Shown here: piece by piece, positions 52,908 to 60,442 of the stretch
Position numbering within the stretch: position 1 is the first letter of the stretch
Layout of the letters: each line of letters begins with the position of its first letter
From: Burkholderia sp. FERM BP-3421
GTDB taxonomy: Bacteria > Pseudomonadota > Gammaproteobacteria > Burkholderiales > Burkholderiaceae
Length of the DNA: 64,000 nt
Direction: 5' to 3'
Assembly: GCF_028657905.1 (NCBI RefSeq)
Contig: NZ_CP117782.1
Span: forward strand, 3,472,001 to 3,536,000
Position numbers and translations under genes: made by a program
Notes under the pieces: generated by a model
The model's database searches: none
The model's input: the letters and a program-made list of their open reading frames with translations, nothing else
What the model was told of the DNA's origin: nothing

Positions 52908-53310
52908 GACGTGCTCCCTGCAACGACAGACCTTTTCCGCCCACTTTGGGCGCACAGTCCGCCTGTGAACACGCGTCCGTGGAAAATGATGGATTGCAAT
53001 GGACGCGCATGGATTCCCCCTCAATCCTGCACATGCGCCCACCTCCTGGATGTGAGACGAGTCCTATTTTGCTGGGGGGCAATCTGATGAATTGAAATAC
53101 TTCGGCGACAGGCCAGTGCGACGGCCTCTCACGACCAATGCAGGCCTTAACCACAAGCTTGCGCGCCCAAACTTCAGCTAGCGTCTCTTGCTGGATCGTG
53201 TCTTCGTTGGGCGGCACGTGCATTCTTTGCGACTGCATCCCCGAAACAGCGAATGACATAACTCAGGCCTTTCGGCCTGAGTCGCAGTGCCACTCTGCAT
53301 TATGCAATTC
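52908..53310. other. Intergenic region between vgrG and the integrase remnant
   Basis: No gene is supported. It must contain the leftward vgrG promoter. A perfect stem-loop ACTCAGGCC (53261-53269), TTTC, GGCCTGAGT (53274-53282) lies just downstream of the integrase stop. It has no T-run in either direction, so it is a weak terminator at best. Confidence 0.5.
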
Positions 53311-54523
53311 TCAAGATGTCGAGGTGCTTTCTGCCTCTTCGAGATAGCTGGCCCATTCTTGAAGCAAGGTCCTCCTCTCGTCCACAGCAGGGCCCTGTTG
53401 TAGGTGGCACGTACCTTGTTGTCTTCGACGTGGGCGAGTTGACGCTCGATGGCGTCAGGGCGGTAGCCGTTCTCGTTGGCCCAGGTCGAGAATGTTGTGC
53501 GCCAGCAATGTGGTGTCGCCCTGGGCCCCAGGTTCATGTCGCGCATGGCATAGGTCAGGCGATTCGGTATCGTAAAGCCCTTGCCGCTGCGATGTGGGAA
53601 TAGGTAGCGCCCGGCTCCCGAAATCTGCCTGATCTGGCGCAGCACCTCGATGGCTGAGTCCGAGAGTGGGCAGACATGGTCACGTTTCGCCTTCATCTTG
53701 GCGGCAGGGCGACGCCATAGCTTGTCCTCGTAGTCTCGAATTCATCCCATTCGGCATCGGCTGCTTCGCCGGGGCGGCAGGCTGTCAGGGCGATCAGCTT
53801 TAGGCACAGGCATGTTTCCGGATAGCCACGATAGCTCTGTAGCTTGTGATAGAAGGACTGGATTTGCTCACGAGTCGTGACGGCCTTGCTCTGGTTGATG
53901 GGGGCGGGCAGCAGCCCACACAACCCAGGAATCGGATTGCTTTCTGCCAGGCCACGGACCACTGCAAACTCGAAGAGCGCCGACAGGTCGCCTTTCACAT
54001 GAATGCCTGCCCATGCGCCATGCGCCTTGCACGCTTCCAGAATGGGGCGAATACGATTCGGGCCGATCTCATCCATGCGCAAACCGTTCAGCTTGGGGGC
54101 CAGGTACTTCCGGATGCGGGACTCTTTGGTGCGGTATGAGCTTGCGGCAAAGACAGGCTTGATATCTGCGAGGTAGGCCGCGGTCACCTTGGCGAAGGTG
54201 CCATCCTGTTCGCGTTTACGAGCCTCGGCTTCCTCAACATTGCGCCGCTTGACACTCTGGCGCTCATGGGAGGGGTGAATGCCTTGCCTGATTAGCGAGC
54301 GCGCAGTGTGGCGTGCTTTCCTCGCCTGGGCAAGGCTGACCTTGGGGAAAGCGCCGATGGCGAAGAGATTTTCCTTCCCATCGAGCCGGTACTTCCAGCG
54401 CCAGAGCTTCCCGCCGGATGGCTTGACCAGTAGAAACAGGCCTCCCCCATCTGAAAGCTTATAGGCACGCTCGGCCGGTTTGGCAGATTTGATCTTGAGG
54501 TCGGTAAGCCGATTCTCGGGCAT
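53311..54523 (-). pseudogene. P4-type tyrosine integrase, broken by two frameshifts
   Basis: From ATG 54523 the frame reads a DUF4102 arm-binding domain (MPENRLTDLKIKSAKPAERAYKLSDGGGLFLLV) and the start of the catalytic domain (LTACRPGEAADAEWDEF), then shifts near 53736. The second frame continues MKAKRDHVCPLSD, the HRSGKG and HCWRTTFSTWANE (H-x-x-R) and AHVEDNKVRATYNRALL region, then shifts again near 53391. The final frame gives DERRTLLQEWASYLEEAEST and a stop at 53311. Each break is explained by loss of one G. Repaired, it would be a normal integrase of roughly 400 residues. It was probably the integrase of the effector island. Confidence 0.8.
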
Positions 54524-54539
54524 CTCTCGTCTCCCGAGT

Positions 54540-54592
54540 GGGGGTAAAAGTACCCCCACTCTTGAACTCAGATACCCCCAGAAGTACCCCCA
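54540..54592. promoter_or_regulatory. Cluster of TACCCCC sites upstream of the integrase
   Basis: TACCCCCA occurs at 54551-54558, 54573-54580 and 54585-54592, and an inverted copy GGGGGTA lies at 54540-54546, forming a dyad with the first. Repeated short sites before an integrase gene fit arm-type integrase or excisionase binding sites. Confidence 0.45.
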
Positions 54593-54609
54593 GCTTTTCT
54601 GGACTTCAG

Positions 54610-54645
54610 CAAACAATAGGAGCTATCAGTGGACCCTATTGTTTG
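54610..54645. repeat. Perfect inverted repeat upstream of the integrase, possible attachment-site region
   Basis: CAAACAATAGG (54610-54620), 14 bases, CCTATTGTTTG (54635-54645). It lies about 90 bases upstream of the integrase start, between the TACCCCC cluster and the ISL3 element. It could be a core-type integrase site; no second copy was seen elsewhere in the window. Confidence 0.4.
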
Positions 54646-54658
54646 TTTTAACCCCGTG

Positions 54659-54666
54659 ATTTAAAA
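54659..54666. repeat. Target-site duplication, left copy (ATTTAAAA)
   Basis: ATTTAAAA directly abuts the left inverted repeat of the ISL3 element and is repeated exactly at its right end (55970-55977). Confidence 0.9.
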
Positions 54667-55969
54667 GGTTCATCGCGGGAAACCGTGGAAGCTTTGGGTG
54701 CAGTTGGTAATCTGACGCCAGTGGAAACGGGCGTTGGAGGCCAAATTGCTGGATCGCAAAGCACTACAGGCATTGGGATGCTGGACGGGCTACCGGGTTG
54801 AGCGAGTGGAATGGCCGTCGGAGGCAAGCCGAACCCTGTCGCTGTATCTCAAGCCGGTCAGCAAAGTGATGGTCTGCGAGCAATGCGGCAAACGGTGCCA
54901 GCAGATTCACGAGACGACCGTTCGGCGGGTGCGGGATCTGCCCTTATTTGAATACCGGGTGGTGCTCCATGTGCCGCGCCGACGAGTCTGGTGCGACCAC
55001 TGCGGCGGCCCTCGGTTGGAGAGGCTGGATTGGCTGGGGCGTTACCAACGGGTCACTGCCCGCTTTGCCAAGGCCTGCGAGATCTTGCTGAAGTCCGCCA
55101 GCGTACAGGCTGTTGCTGCGTTCTATGGTCTGAATTGGCACACTGTCAAATCGATCGACAAAGCCAGTTTGCAAGCCAGCATTGTTGAGCCGGATTGGGA
55201 ACAGGTGCGGTATCTGGCCATGGACGAGTTTGCGCTCCACAAGGGCCATCGCTATGCCACCGTGGTTGTTGAGCCGATCAGCCGGCAAGTGCTATGGATC
55301 GGCCAGGGCCGCTCACGCGAAACCGCCCGAGCCTTCTTCGAGCAGCTTCCCGAAGGCGTTGCCGAGCGCATCGAGGCGGTCGCCATCGATATGACGACCG
55401 CCTATGAGCTGGAAATCAAGGCGAACTGCCCGCAGGCGGAAGTCGTCTATGACTTGTTCCACGTGGTGGCCAAGTACGGACGTGAAGTCATTGACCGGGT
55501 ACGAGTCGATCAGGCCAATCAGCTTCGGCATGACCGTCCTGCGCGCAAAGTACTGAAGTCGAGCCGCTGGCTGCTGCTGCGCAATCGCCAGAACTTGCGG
55601 GCAGATCAGGCGGTACATCTGAATGAACTGCTGGAAGCCAACCAGCCGTTGCTGTGCGTCTATCTGCTACGCGATGAACTCAAGCGACTCTGGTTCTACC
55701 AGAGACCCGCCTGGGCTCAGAAGGCATGGGGACAATGGATCAGGCAGGCTCAGCAGAGCGGCATTACGCCGCTCAAACTGTTCGCTGAACGCCTGCAAAG
55801 CTACTGGCACGGCATTCTGGCTCGCTGCAAACACCCGCTCAATACCAGCGTCGTCGAAGGCATCAACAACACCATCAAGGTCATCAAGCGTCGGGCCTAC
55901 GGCTACCGGGATGAGGAATACTTCTTCCTCAAGATCCGCGCTGCCTTCCCCGGTAATCCGCGATGAACC
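54667..55969 (+). mobile_element. ISL3-family insertion sequence, apparently intact
   Basis: The 1303-bp element has inverted ends GGTTCATCGCGG (54667-54678) and CCGCGATGAACC (55958-55969); the match continues imperfectly for about 22 bases. It has one transposase gene, and the transposase stop codon lies inside the right inverted repeat. An exact 8-bp duplication (ATTTAAAA) flanks it, the size expected for ISL3. It inserted into AT-rich DNA upstream of the integrase remnant, and the perfect duplication suggests a fairly recent event. Confidence 0.93.
54746..55966 (+). CDS. ISL3-family transposase
   Basis: About 406 residues from TTG 54746, chosen because GGAGG lies five bases upstream; a TTG at 54734 is also in frame. 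The N-terminus has a zinc-binding ISL3 helix-turn-helix with C-x2-C pairs (VCEQCGKRC and VWCDHCGG). The catalytic DDE domain shows Asp in LAMDEFALHKGHRY, Asp in VAIDMTTAYE with YDLFHVVAKYGREVID, and the late Glu in NTSVVEGINNTIKVIKRRAYGYRDEEYFF. All motifs are present and there is no frameshift. Confidence 0.93.
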   Translation: MLDRKALQALGCWTGYRVERVEWPSEASRTLSLYLKPVSKVMVCEQCGKRCQQIHETTVRRVRDLPLFEYRVVLHVPRRRVWCDHCGGPRLERLDWLGRYQRVTARFAKACEILLKSASVQAVAAFYGLNWHTVKSIDKASLQASIVEPDWEQVRYLAMDEFALHKGHRYATVVVEPISRQVLWIGQGRSRETARAFFEQLPEGVAERIEAVAIDMTTAYELEIKANCPQAEVVYDLFHVVAKYGREVIDRVRVDQANQLRHDRPARKVLKSSRWLLLRNRQNLRADQAVHLNELLEANQPLLCVYLLRDELKRLWFYQRPAWAQKAWGQWIRQAQQSGITPLKLFAERLQSYWHGILARCKHPLNTSVVEGINNTIKVIKRRAYGYRDEEYFFLKIRAAFPGNPR

Positions 55970-55977
55970 ATTTAAAA
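55970..55977. repeat. Target-site duplication, right copy (ATTTAAAA)
   Basis: Exact second copy of the 8 bases found before the left end of the ISL3 element. Confidence 0.9.
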
Positions 55978-56033
55978 GGGGTTTGTTGTCCGTGGAGCGC
56001 TTTCAAGCTCCGCTGAACTCTAGCCAAAGGCCG

Positions 56034-57128
56034 TCAGACGTTGAACAAGAAGTTCATCACGTCGCCGTCGTGCACGACATACTCCTTGCCTTCGGCGCGC
56101 ATCTTGCCGGCTTCCTTCGCACCCTGCTCGCCCTTGAACGCGACGTAGTCGTCGAACGAGATCGTCTGGGCGCGGATGAAGCCGCGCTCGAAGTCGGTGT
56201 GGATCACGCCGGCCGCCTGCGGCGCGGTGTCGCCGACGTGGATCGTCCACGCGCGCACTTCCTTCACGCCCGCGGTGAAGTAGGTCTGCAGGCCGAGCAG
56301 CTTGAAGCCTGCGCGGATCACGCGGTCGAGGCCCGGCTCGTTCATGCCCATGTCGGCGAGGAACGCTTCCTTGTCCGCGTCGTCGAGGTCGGCGATCTCG
56401 GCCTCGATCGCCGCGCACACCGCGACCACGGGCGCGTTCTCGCTTTCCGCGTACTTGCGCACCGCGTCGAGATGGGGATTGTTCTCGAACCCGTCGTCCT
56501 TCACGTTCGCGACGTACATCGCCGGCTTCGCGGTGATCAGGCAGAACGGCTTGAGCAGCGCCTGCTCGTCGTCGGACAGCGCGAGGCCGCGGGCCGCCTT
56601 GCCCTGGTCGAGTTGCGCGCGGACCTTCTCGAGCACCGCGGCGAGTTTCGCCGCTTCCTTGTCGTTGCCCGACTTCGCGGCCTTCGAGTAACGCGTGAGC
56701 GCCTTCTCGACGGTGCCGAGGTCGGCGAGCGCGAGTTCGGTGTTGATCACCTCGATGTCGTCGATCGGGCTCACCTTGCCGGCGACGTGAATGACGTTCT
56801 CGTCCTCGAAGCAGCGCACGACGTGCGTGATCGCGTCGGTTTCGCGGATGTTCGCGAGGAACTGGTTGCCGAGGCCTTCACCCTTGCTCGCGCCCGCGAC
56901 GAGGCCCGCGATGTCGACGAATTCGACCACCGCCGGCACGACGCGCTCGGGCTTGACGATCTCGGAGAGCGCCTTCAGGCGCGTATCCGGCACTTCGACG
57001 ATGCCGACGTTCGGCTCGATCGTGCAGAACGGGTAGTTCTCGGCGGCGATGCCGGCCTTGGTCAGCGCGTTGAACAGGGTGGACTTGCCGACGTTGGGCA
57101 GGCCGACGATGCCGCATTTGAGGCTCAT
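56034..57128 (-). CDS. ychF: YchF, redox-responsive Obg-family ATPase
   Basis: A 364-residue protein with Walker A GLPNVGKS (residues 9-16), the Obg-type effector region YPFCTIEPNVGIVEVPD, DIAGLVAGASKGEGLG (switch II), a coiled-coil insertion, and the C-terminal TGS-like domain ending GDVMNFLFNV. The NxxE-type specificity loop gives ATP rather than GTP preference in the family. It is a ribosome-associated stress factor. It is the first core gene to the right of the accessory island. Confidence 0.97.
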   Translation of the reverse strand: MSLKCGIVGLPNVGKSTLFNALTKAGIAAENYPFCTIEPNVGIVEVPDTRLKALSEIVKPERVVPAVVEFVDIAGLVAGASKGEGLGNQFLANIRETDAITHVVRCFEDENVIHVAGKVSPIDDIEVINTELALADLGTVEKALTRYSKAAKSGNDKEAAKLAAVLEKVRAQLDQGKAARGLALSDDEQALLKPFCLITAKPAMYVANVKDDGFENNPHLDAVRKYAESENAPVVAVCAAIEAEIADLDDADKEAFLADMGMNEPGLDRVIRAGFKLLGLQTYFTAGVKEVRAWTIHVGDTAPQAAGVIHTDFERGFIRAQTISFDDYVAFKGEQGAKEAGKMRAEGKEYVVHDGDVMNFLFNV

Positions 57129-57488
57129 GGGAAACCTTTCTCAATCAGTGGGTGGCCGCGGGCGCATGACGGGTGCCGCCGACGGGGGCGGACCGCGGAG
57201 ACAAGCCGCAGCGTGGATCCGGACGCGAGGCGGGCGGCGCGCGGCGGGCATCGGCCCGGGGCGCGCGCAGGTCCTGCACTCGAAAACGGCAATTGTAACG
57301 CGTTCGAGGGGGCGAATCGGCGGCCGCGCGCCGGCTTGGCCGCGTGGGATGGGCACCCCGGTGCACGGTGAGAGGCGTGCGCCGCGGGGTCGAGCGCCCG
57401 AGCGGCGATCCTGACGGCGGAGGGGGCGGGACGTTCCAGGGCAGTTGGCGGGGCGGGGAGCTCCGGGGTATGCGGGGACCGGACTGCC
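57129..57488. other. Intergenic stretch upstream of ychF
   Basis: GC-rich, with no supported gene. Purine-rich AAGG-type bases just before ychF form its ribosome binding site; nothing else stands out. Confidence 0.4.
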
Positions 57489-57860
57489 TCAATCCGCGCC
57501 GCGCCGGTCGGCGAGCGCCGCCTGGCAGTCGTCGAGCACCAGCGCGACGAGCCGGGCGTCGAGGTTCAGGTCGTCGGTATCGATGATTTCCTCGACCGCG
57601 TCGCGCGCCCAGGCGGCGTCGACGAACTCGGCATGCTTGTGGGCGATGTCGAGCGCGACCGCGGCGAGCTTGGCGAGGGTCAGCCAGTCGGCTTCCCGCA
57701 GATGGCGGTCGAGCCACTTGTGCGCGGCCTGGACCTGGAAGCCGGCGGCGGGCCAGGTCTCGTTCAGGTAGTAGGCGCCGAGATTGCCGATCGTGAGCCA
57801 GCACAGCAGCTCGATGCGATCACGTTGGCTGAGGTTCGGGTGGACATCGCTCATGGCCAT
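57489..57860 (-). CDS. Conserved hypothetical cytoplasmic protein
   Basis: About 123 residues from ATG 57860; GTG 57866 and ATG 57854 are alternative starts. It is all-helical and acidic, with no signal peptide or membrane segment. Recognisable strings are LLCWLTIGNLGAYYLNETWP and VQAAHKWLDRHLREADWLTLAKLAAVALDIAHKH. I do not recognise the family. Codon use is like the neighbouring core genes, so it is probably real. It lies between ychF and a small lipoprotein on the same strand. Confidence 0.65.
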   Translation of the reverse strand: MAMSDVHPNLSQRDRIELLCWLTIGNLGAYYLNETWPAAGFQVQAAHKWLDRHLREADWLTLAKLAAVALDIAHKHAEFVDAAWARDAVEEIIDTDDLNLDARLVALVLDDCQAALADRRGAD

Positions 57861-57987
57861 GCTCACGACAGAGGTTGGGAAGCGCGCTCCGGCAGCGGCC
57901 GCGCGGCTCCGACACTAAAACGATAGCACGCCGTGAACGACCTCATGCACCCGGGACAACTACCATGCCGCCGTGCGGCGTCCGGGC

Positions 57988-58110
57988 TCAGTACCGGTAG
58001 TAGTTGTCGCGATGGTGGTAATAGCCGCCGCCTTCCGGCACCACGATGCACCCGCCCAGCACGCTGCCCAGCACGATCGCCAGCGCAGCGAGGACCGCAA
58101 TCCGTTTCAT
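57988..58110 (-). CDS. Very small lipoprotein
   Basis: A 40-residue protein: a lipoprotein signal with LGGC (Cys21) and a 19-residue tail rich in Gly, Tyr and His (YYHHRDNYYRY). GGGAG upstream supports ATG 58110. Similar tiny Tyr/His-rich lipoproteins are common in Burkholderia genomes; function unknown. Confidence 0.7.
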   Translation of the reverse strand: MKRIAVLAALAIVLGSVLGGCIVVPEGGGYYHHRDNYYRY

Positions 58111-58338
58111 GGGGATCTCCCGTCGTTTGATGCGCTCAATGTAGCGACGGCCCCGATGACAAGCGGTGTGCGTTTGTAAGGAAAAGTGTGGCGTGTAATG
58201 CGCGTCCGAGCGCCGCCGGGCGGCCGCGTCCGGCGCGGTTACCGTTGCAACCGCCGCGTAGGAGAGGATGCGCCGCGACCCGCGGGTTCCCCTGATTTTC
58301 CGCAAACGCGCGGGCCGGAAAGGCCCGGAACGCCCGGC

Positions 58339-58344
58339 TATAAT
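58339..58344 (+). promoter_or_regulatory. TATAAT -10 box just before the ubiH-like gene
   Basis: A perfect TATAAT ends 7 bases before ATG 58352, so transcription would begin at or next to the start codon. An ATG three codons earlier (58343) overlaps the box and so cannot be used from this promoter. The -35 region is weak. Confidence 0.5.
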
Positions 58345-58351
58345 GCCCGCC

Positions 58352-59524
58352 ATGACTGCCCATCACCAGAATTTCGACGTCGCCGTGGTCGGCGGCGGGC
58401 TCGTCGGCAAGACGGCCGCGCTCGCGTTGACCCAGGCCGGCTACAAGACCGCGCTGCTCGCGCAGCACGCGACGCCCCGTCCGGCGGATCTCGCGTTCGA
58501 TTCCCGCATCTACGCCCTGTCGGCCAGCTCGCAGGCGCTGCTGGAGCGGTTGCGCGTCTGGCAGGCGCTCGATCACGTGCGGCTCGCGCCGGTGCACGAC
58601 ATGCGCGTCTACGGCGATGCGCAGGCCGAACTGCATTTTTCCGCGTTCCAGGCGTCGGTGCCGCAGCTCGCGTGGATCGGCGAGTCGACGCTCGTCGAGA
58701 CCGCGCTCGACGCCGCGCTGCGCTTCCAGCCGAATCTCACCTGGCTCGATACGCGCGCGCAGGGCTTCGACGTGAAACCGGGCGGCGCCTCGCTCGCACT
58801 CGCGAACGGCAACGTGATCGAGGCCGATCTGGTGGTCGGCGCGGACGGCGCGCATTCGTGGGTCCGGGCGCAGATCGGCTCGAAGGTCGAGCGTCGTGAT
58901 TATCGGCAGACCGGGGTGGTCGCCAATTTCAAGGCGTCGCTGCCGCACCGCGAGACCGCCTACCAGTGGTTCCGCGACGGCGAGATCATCGCGCTGCTGC
59001 CGCTGCCCGACGGCCACGTGTCGCTCGTCTGGTCCGCGCAGACCGCGCACGCGGATGCGTTGCTCGCGCTGGAGCCGGCCCAGCTCGCGGCCGAGGTCGA
59101 GCGCGTCACGCATCGCCAGCTCGGCGCGCTCGAGTGCGTGACGCCCGCGCAGGGCTTCCCGCTCGCGCTGCAGACGGTCGACCGGCTGATCGCGCCGCGC
59201 GTCGCACTGGTCGGCGACGCCGCGCACCTGATCCATCCGCTCGCCGGCCAGGGCATGAACCTCGGGCTGCGCGACGTCGCCGCGCTGGCCGATGCCATCG
59301 CCGGCAAGGAAGCGTTCCGCGATCTCGGCGACACTGTGCTCCTGCGTCGCTACGAGCGCGCGCGCCGCGAGGACATCCGTGCGCTGATGCTCGCGACCGA
59401 CGGCCTGCAGCGGCTGTTCTCGCTGCCCGGCACGCTCGCGCGGGTGGCGCGCAACACCGGCATGGCGCTCGTCGGCGCGCAGCCGCTCGTCAAGCGCTGG
59501 CTCGTCGCCTCGGCGCTCGGCTGA
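58352..59524 (+). CDS. UbiH/UbiF-family FAD hydroxylase
   Basis: A 390-residue flavoprotein monooxygenase. The FAD/Rossmann motif VAVVGGGLVGKTAALAL is at residues 9-25, the DG motif is VVGADGAHSWVR, and the GD motif is RVALVGDAAHLIHPLAGQGMNLGLRDV. It belongs to the ubiquinone-biosynthesis hydroxylase group; which ring position it attacks is not determined. Start ATG 58352 is preferred over 58343 because of the overlapping TATAAT box. dsbC follows. Confidence 0.88.
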   Translation: MTAHHQNFDVAVVGGGLVGKTAALALTQAGYKTALLAQHATPRPADLAFDSRIYALSASSQALLERLRVWQALDHVRLAPVHDMRVYGDAQAELHFSAFQASVPQLAWIGESTLVETALDAALRFQPNLTWLDTRAQGFDVKPGGASLALANGNVIEADLVVGADGAHSWVRAQIGSKVERRDYRQTGVVANFKASLPHRETAYQWFRDGEIIALLPLPDGHVSLVWSAQTAHADALLALEPAQLAAEVERVTHRQLGALECVTPAQGFPLALQTVDRLIAPRVALVGDAAHLIHPLAGQGMNLGLRDVAALADAIAGKEAFRDLGDTVLLRRYERARREDIRALMLATDGLQRLFSLPGTLARVARNTGMALVGAQPLVKRWLVASALG

Positions 59525-59620
59525 GCGCCGGGCGAACCTTCGGCGCCGCCTTCGGTCGGACACTGTCTGGCCGTCGTCGTACACTGTGGCGGTATCCCGA
59601 TCGATCCGAAGGAAATTTGC

Positions 59621-60349
59621 ATGAAAAAAACGATTCGTATCGCCGCGCTGGTGCTGGCGGTTGCTTCGGCAACCCTCGGCTGCACCGCGCAGGCCGATCA
59701 GACGACCGACAAGCTCAAGGCGACACTGCAGGCGCGCCTCGGCAGCGAGGCTCAGATCAAGAGCGTGGCGAAGGCGCCCGTCGCCGGCCTCTACGAAGTG
59801 AACCTCGGTTCGCAGATCGTCTATAGCGACGCGACGGGCGACTACATGCTGCTCGGCGACCTCGTCGACACCAAGTCCCGCAAGAACCTGACCGAAGCGC
59901 GCCTGTCGGAGATCAACAAGATCGATTTCGCGAGCCTGCCGCTCGCGAACGCGATCAAGGTCGTCAAGGGCAACGGCGCGCGCAAGATCGCGGTGTTCTC
60001 CGATCCGAACTGCCCGTACTGCAAGAAGCTCGAAACGACCCTCAAATCGGTCGACAACGTGACGGTCTACACGTTCCTGTACCCGGTGCTGTCGCCCGAC
60101 TCGACGGTGAAGTCGAAGTCGATCTGGTGCGCGACCGATCGCGTGAAGACCTGGGAAGCGTGGATGCTCGACCATCGCGCGCCGAGCGGCGCGGCCGCCT
60201 GCGACACCAGCGCGCTCGAGAAGAACCTCGCGCTCGGCCGCGGCATGAACGTGGTCGGCACGCCGACGATCTTCCTCGCGGACGGCACCCGCCTGCCGGG
60301 CGCGGTCTCCGCCGACCAGCTGAACCAGGCGCTGTCCACCGTGAAGTGA
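59621..60349 (+). CDS. dsbC: DsbC-type periplasmic disulfide isomerase
   Basis: A 242-residue protein with a signal peptide (about 1-25, ending CTAQA before DQTT). An N-terminal dimerisation domain is followed by a thioredoxin domain with the active site C131-P-Y-C134 in FSDPNCPYCKKLE and the cis-Pro loop GTPTIFLADG. It isomerises wrong disulfides in the periplasm. Cys21 is in the signal peptide, so a lipoprotein reading (LGC) is possible but weaker. A strong terminator follows. Confidence 0.94.
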   Translation: MKKTIRIAALVLAVASATLGCTAQADQTTDKLKATLQARLGSEAQIKSVAKAPVAGLYEVNLGSQIVYSDATGDYMLLGDLVDTKSRKNLTEARLSEINKIDFASLPLANAIKVVKGNGARKIAVFSDPNCPYCKKLETTLKSVDNVTVYTFLYPVLSPDSTVKSKSIWCATDRVKTWEAWMLDHRAPSGAAACDTSALEKNLALGRGMNVVGTPTIFLADGTRLPGAVSADQLNQALSTVK

Positions 60350-60379
60350 CGCGGGGCCCCGCGCCCGCGTCGCCGCAGA

Positions 60380-60407
60380 GGCGCTGGCGATTCGCCAGCG
60401 CCTTTTT
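60380..60407 (+). terminator. Rho-independent terminator of dsbC
   Basis: GGCGCTGGCG (60380-60389), loop ATT, CGCCAGCGCC (60393-60402), followed by TTTTT. It ends the dsbC transcript before the M61 peptidase gene. Confidence 0.92.
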
Positions 60408-60442
60408 CGCATCCGATCCGTTTTCCCCGACCGATTTCCAAG

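Noticed and set aside
52908..53047. Longer VgrG start upstream of 52907
   Set aside because: The extension reads non-family sequence; ATG 52907 has GGGAG at the right distance and begins with the usual VgrG N-terminus.
53261..53282. Stem-loop downstream of the integrase as a terminator
   Set aside because: The stem is perfect but neither side has a T-run, so it is noted only within the intergenic entry.
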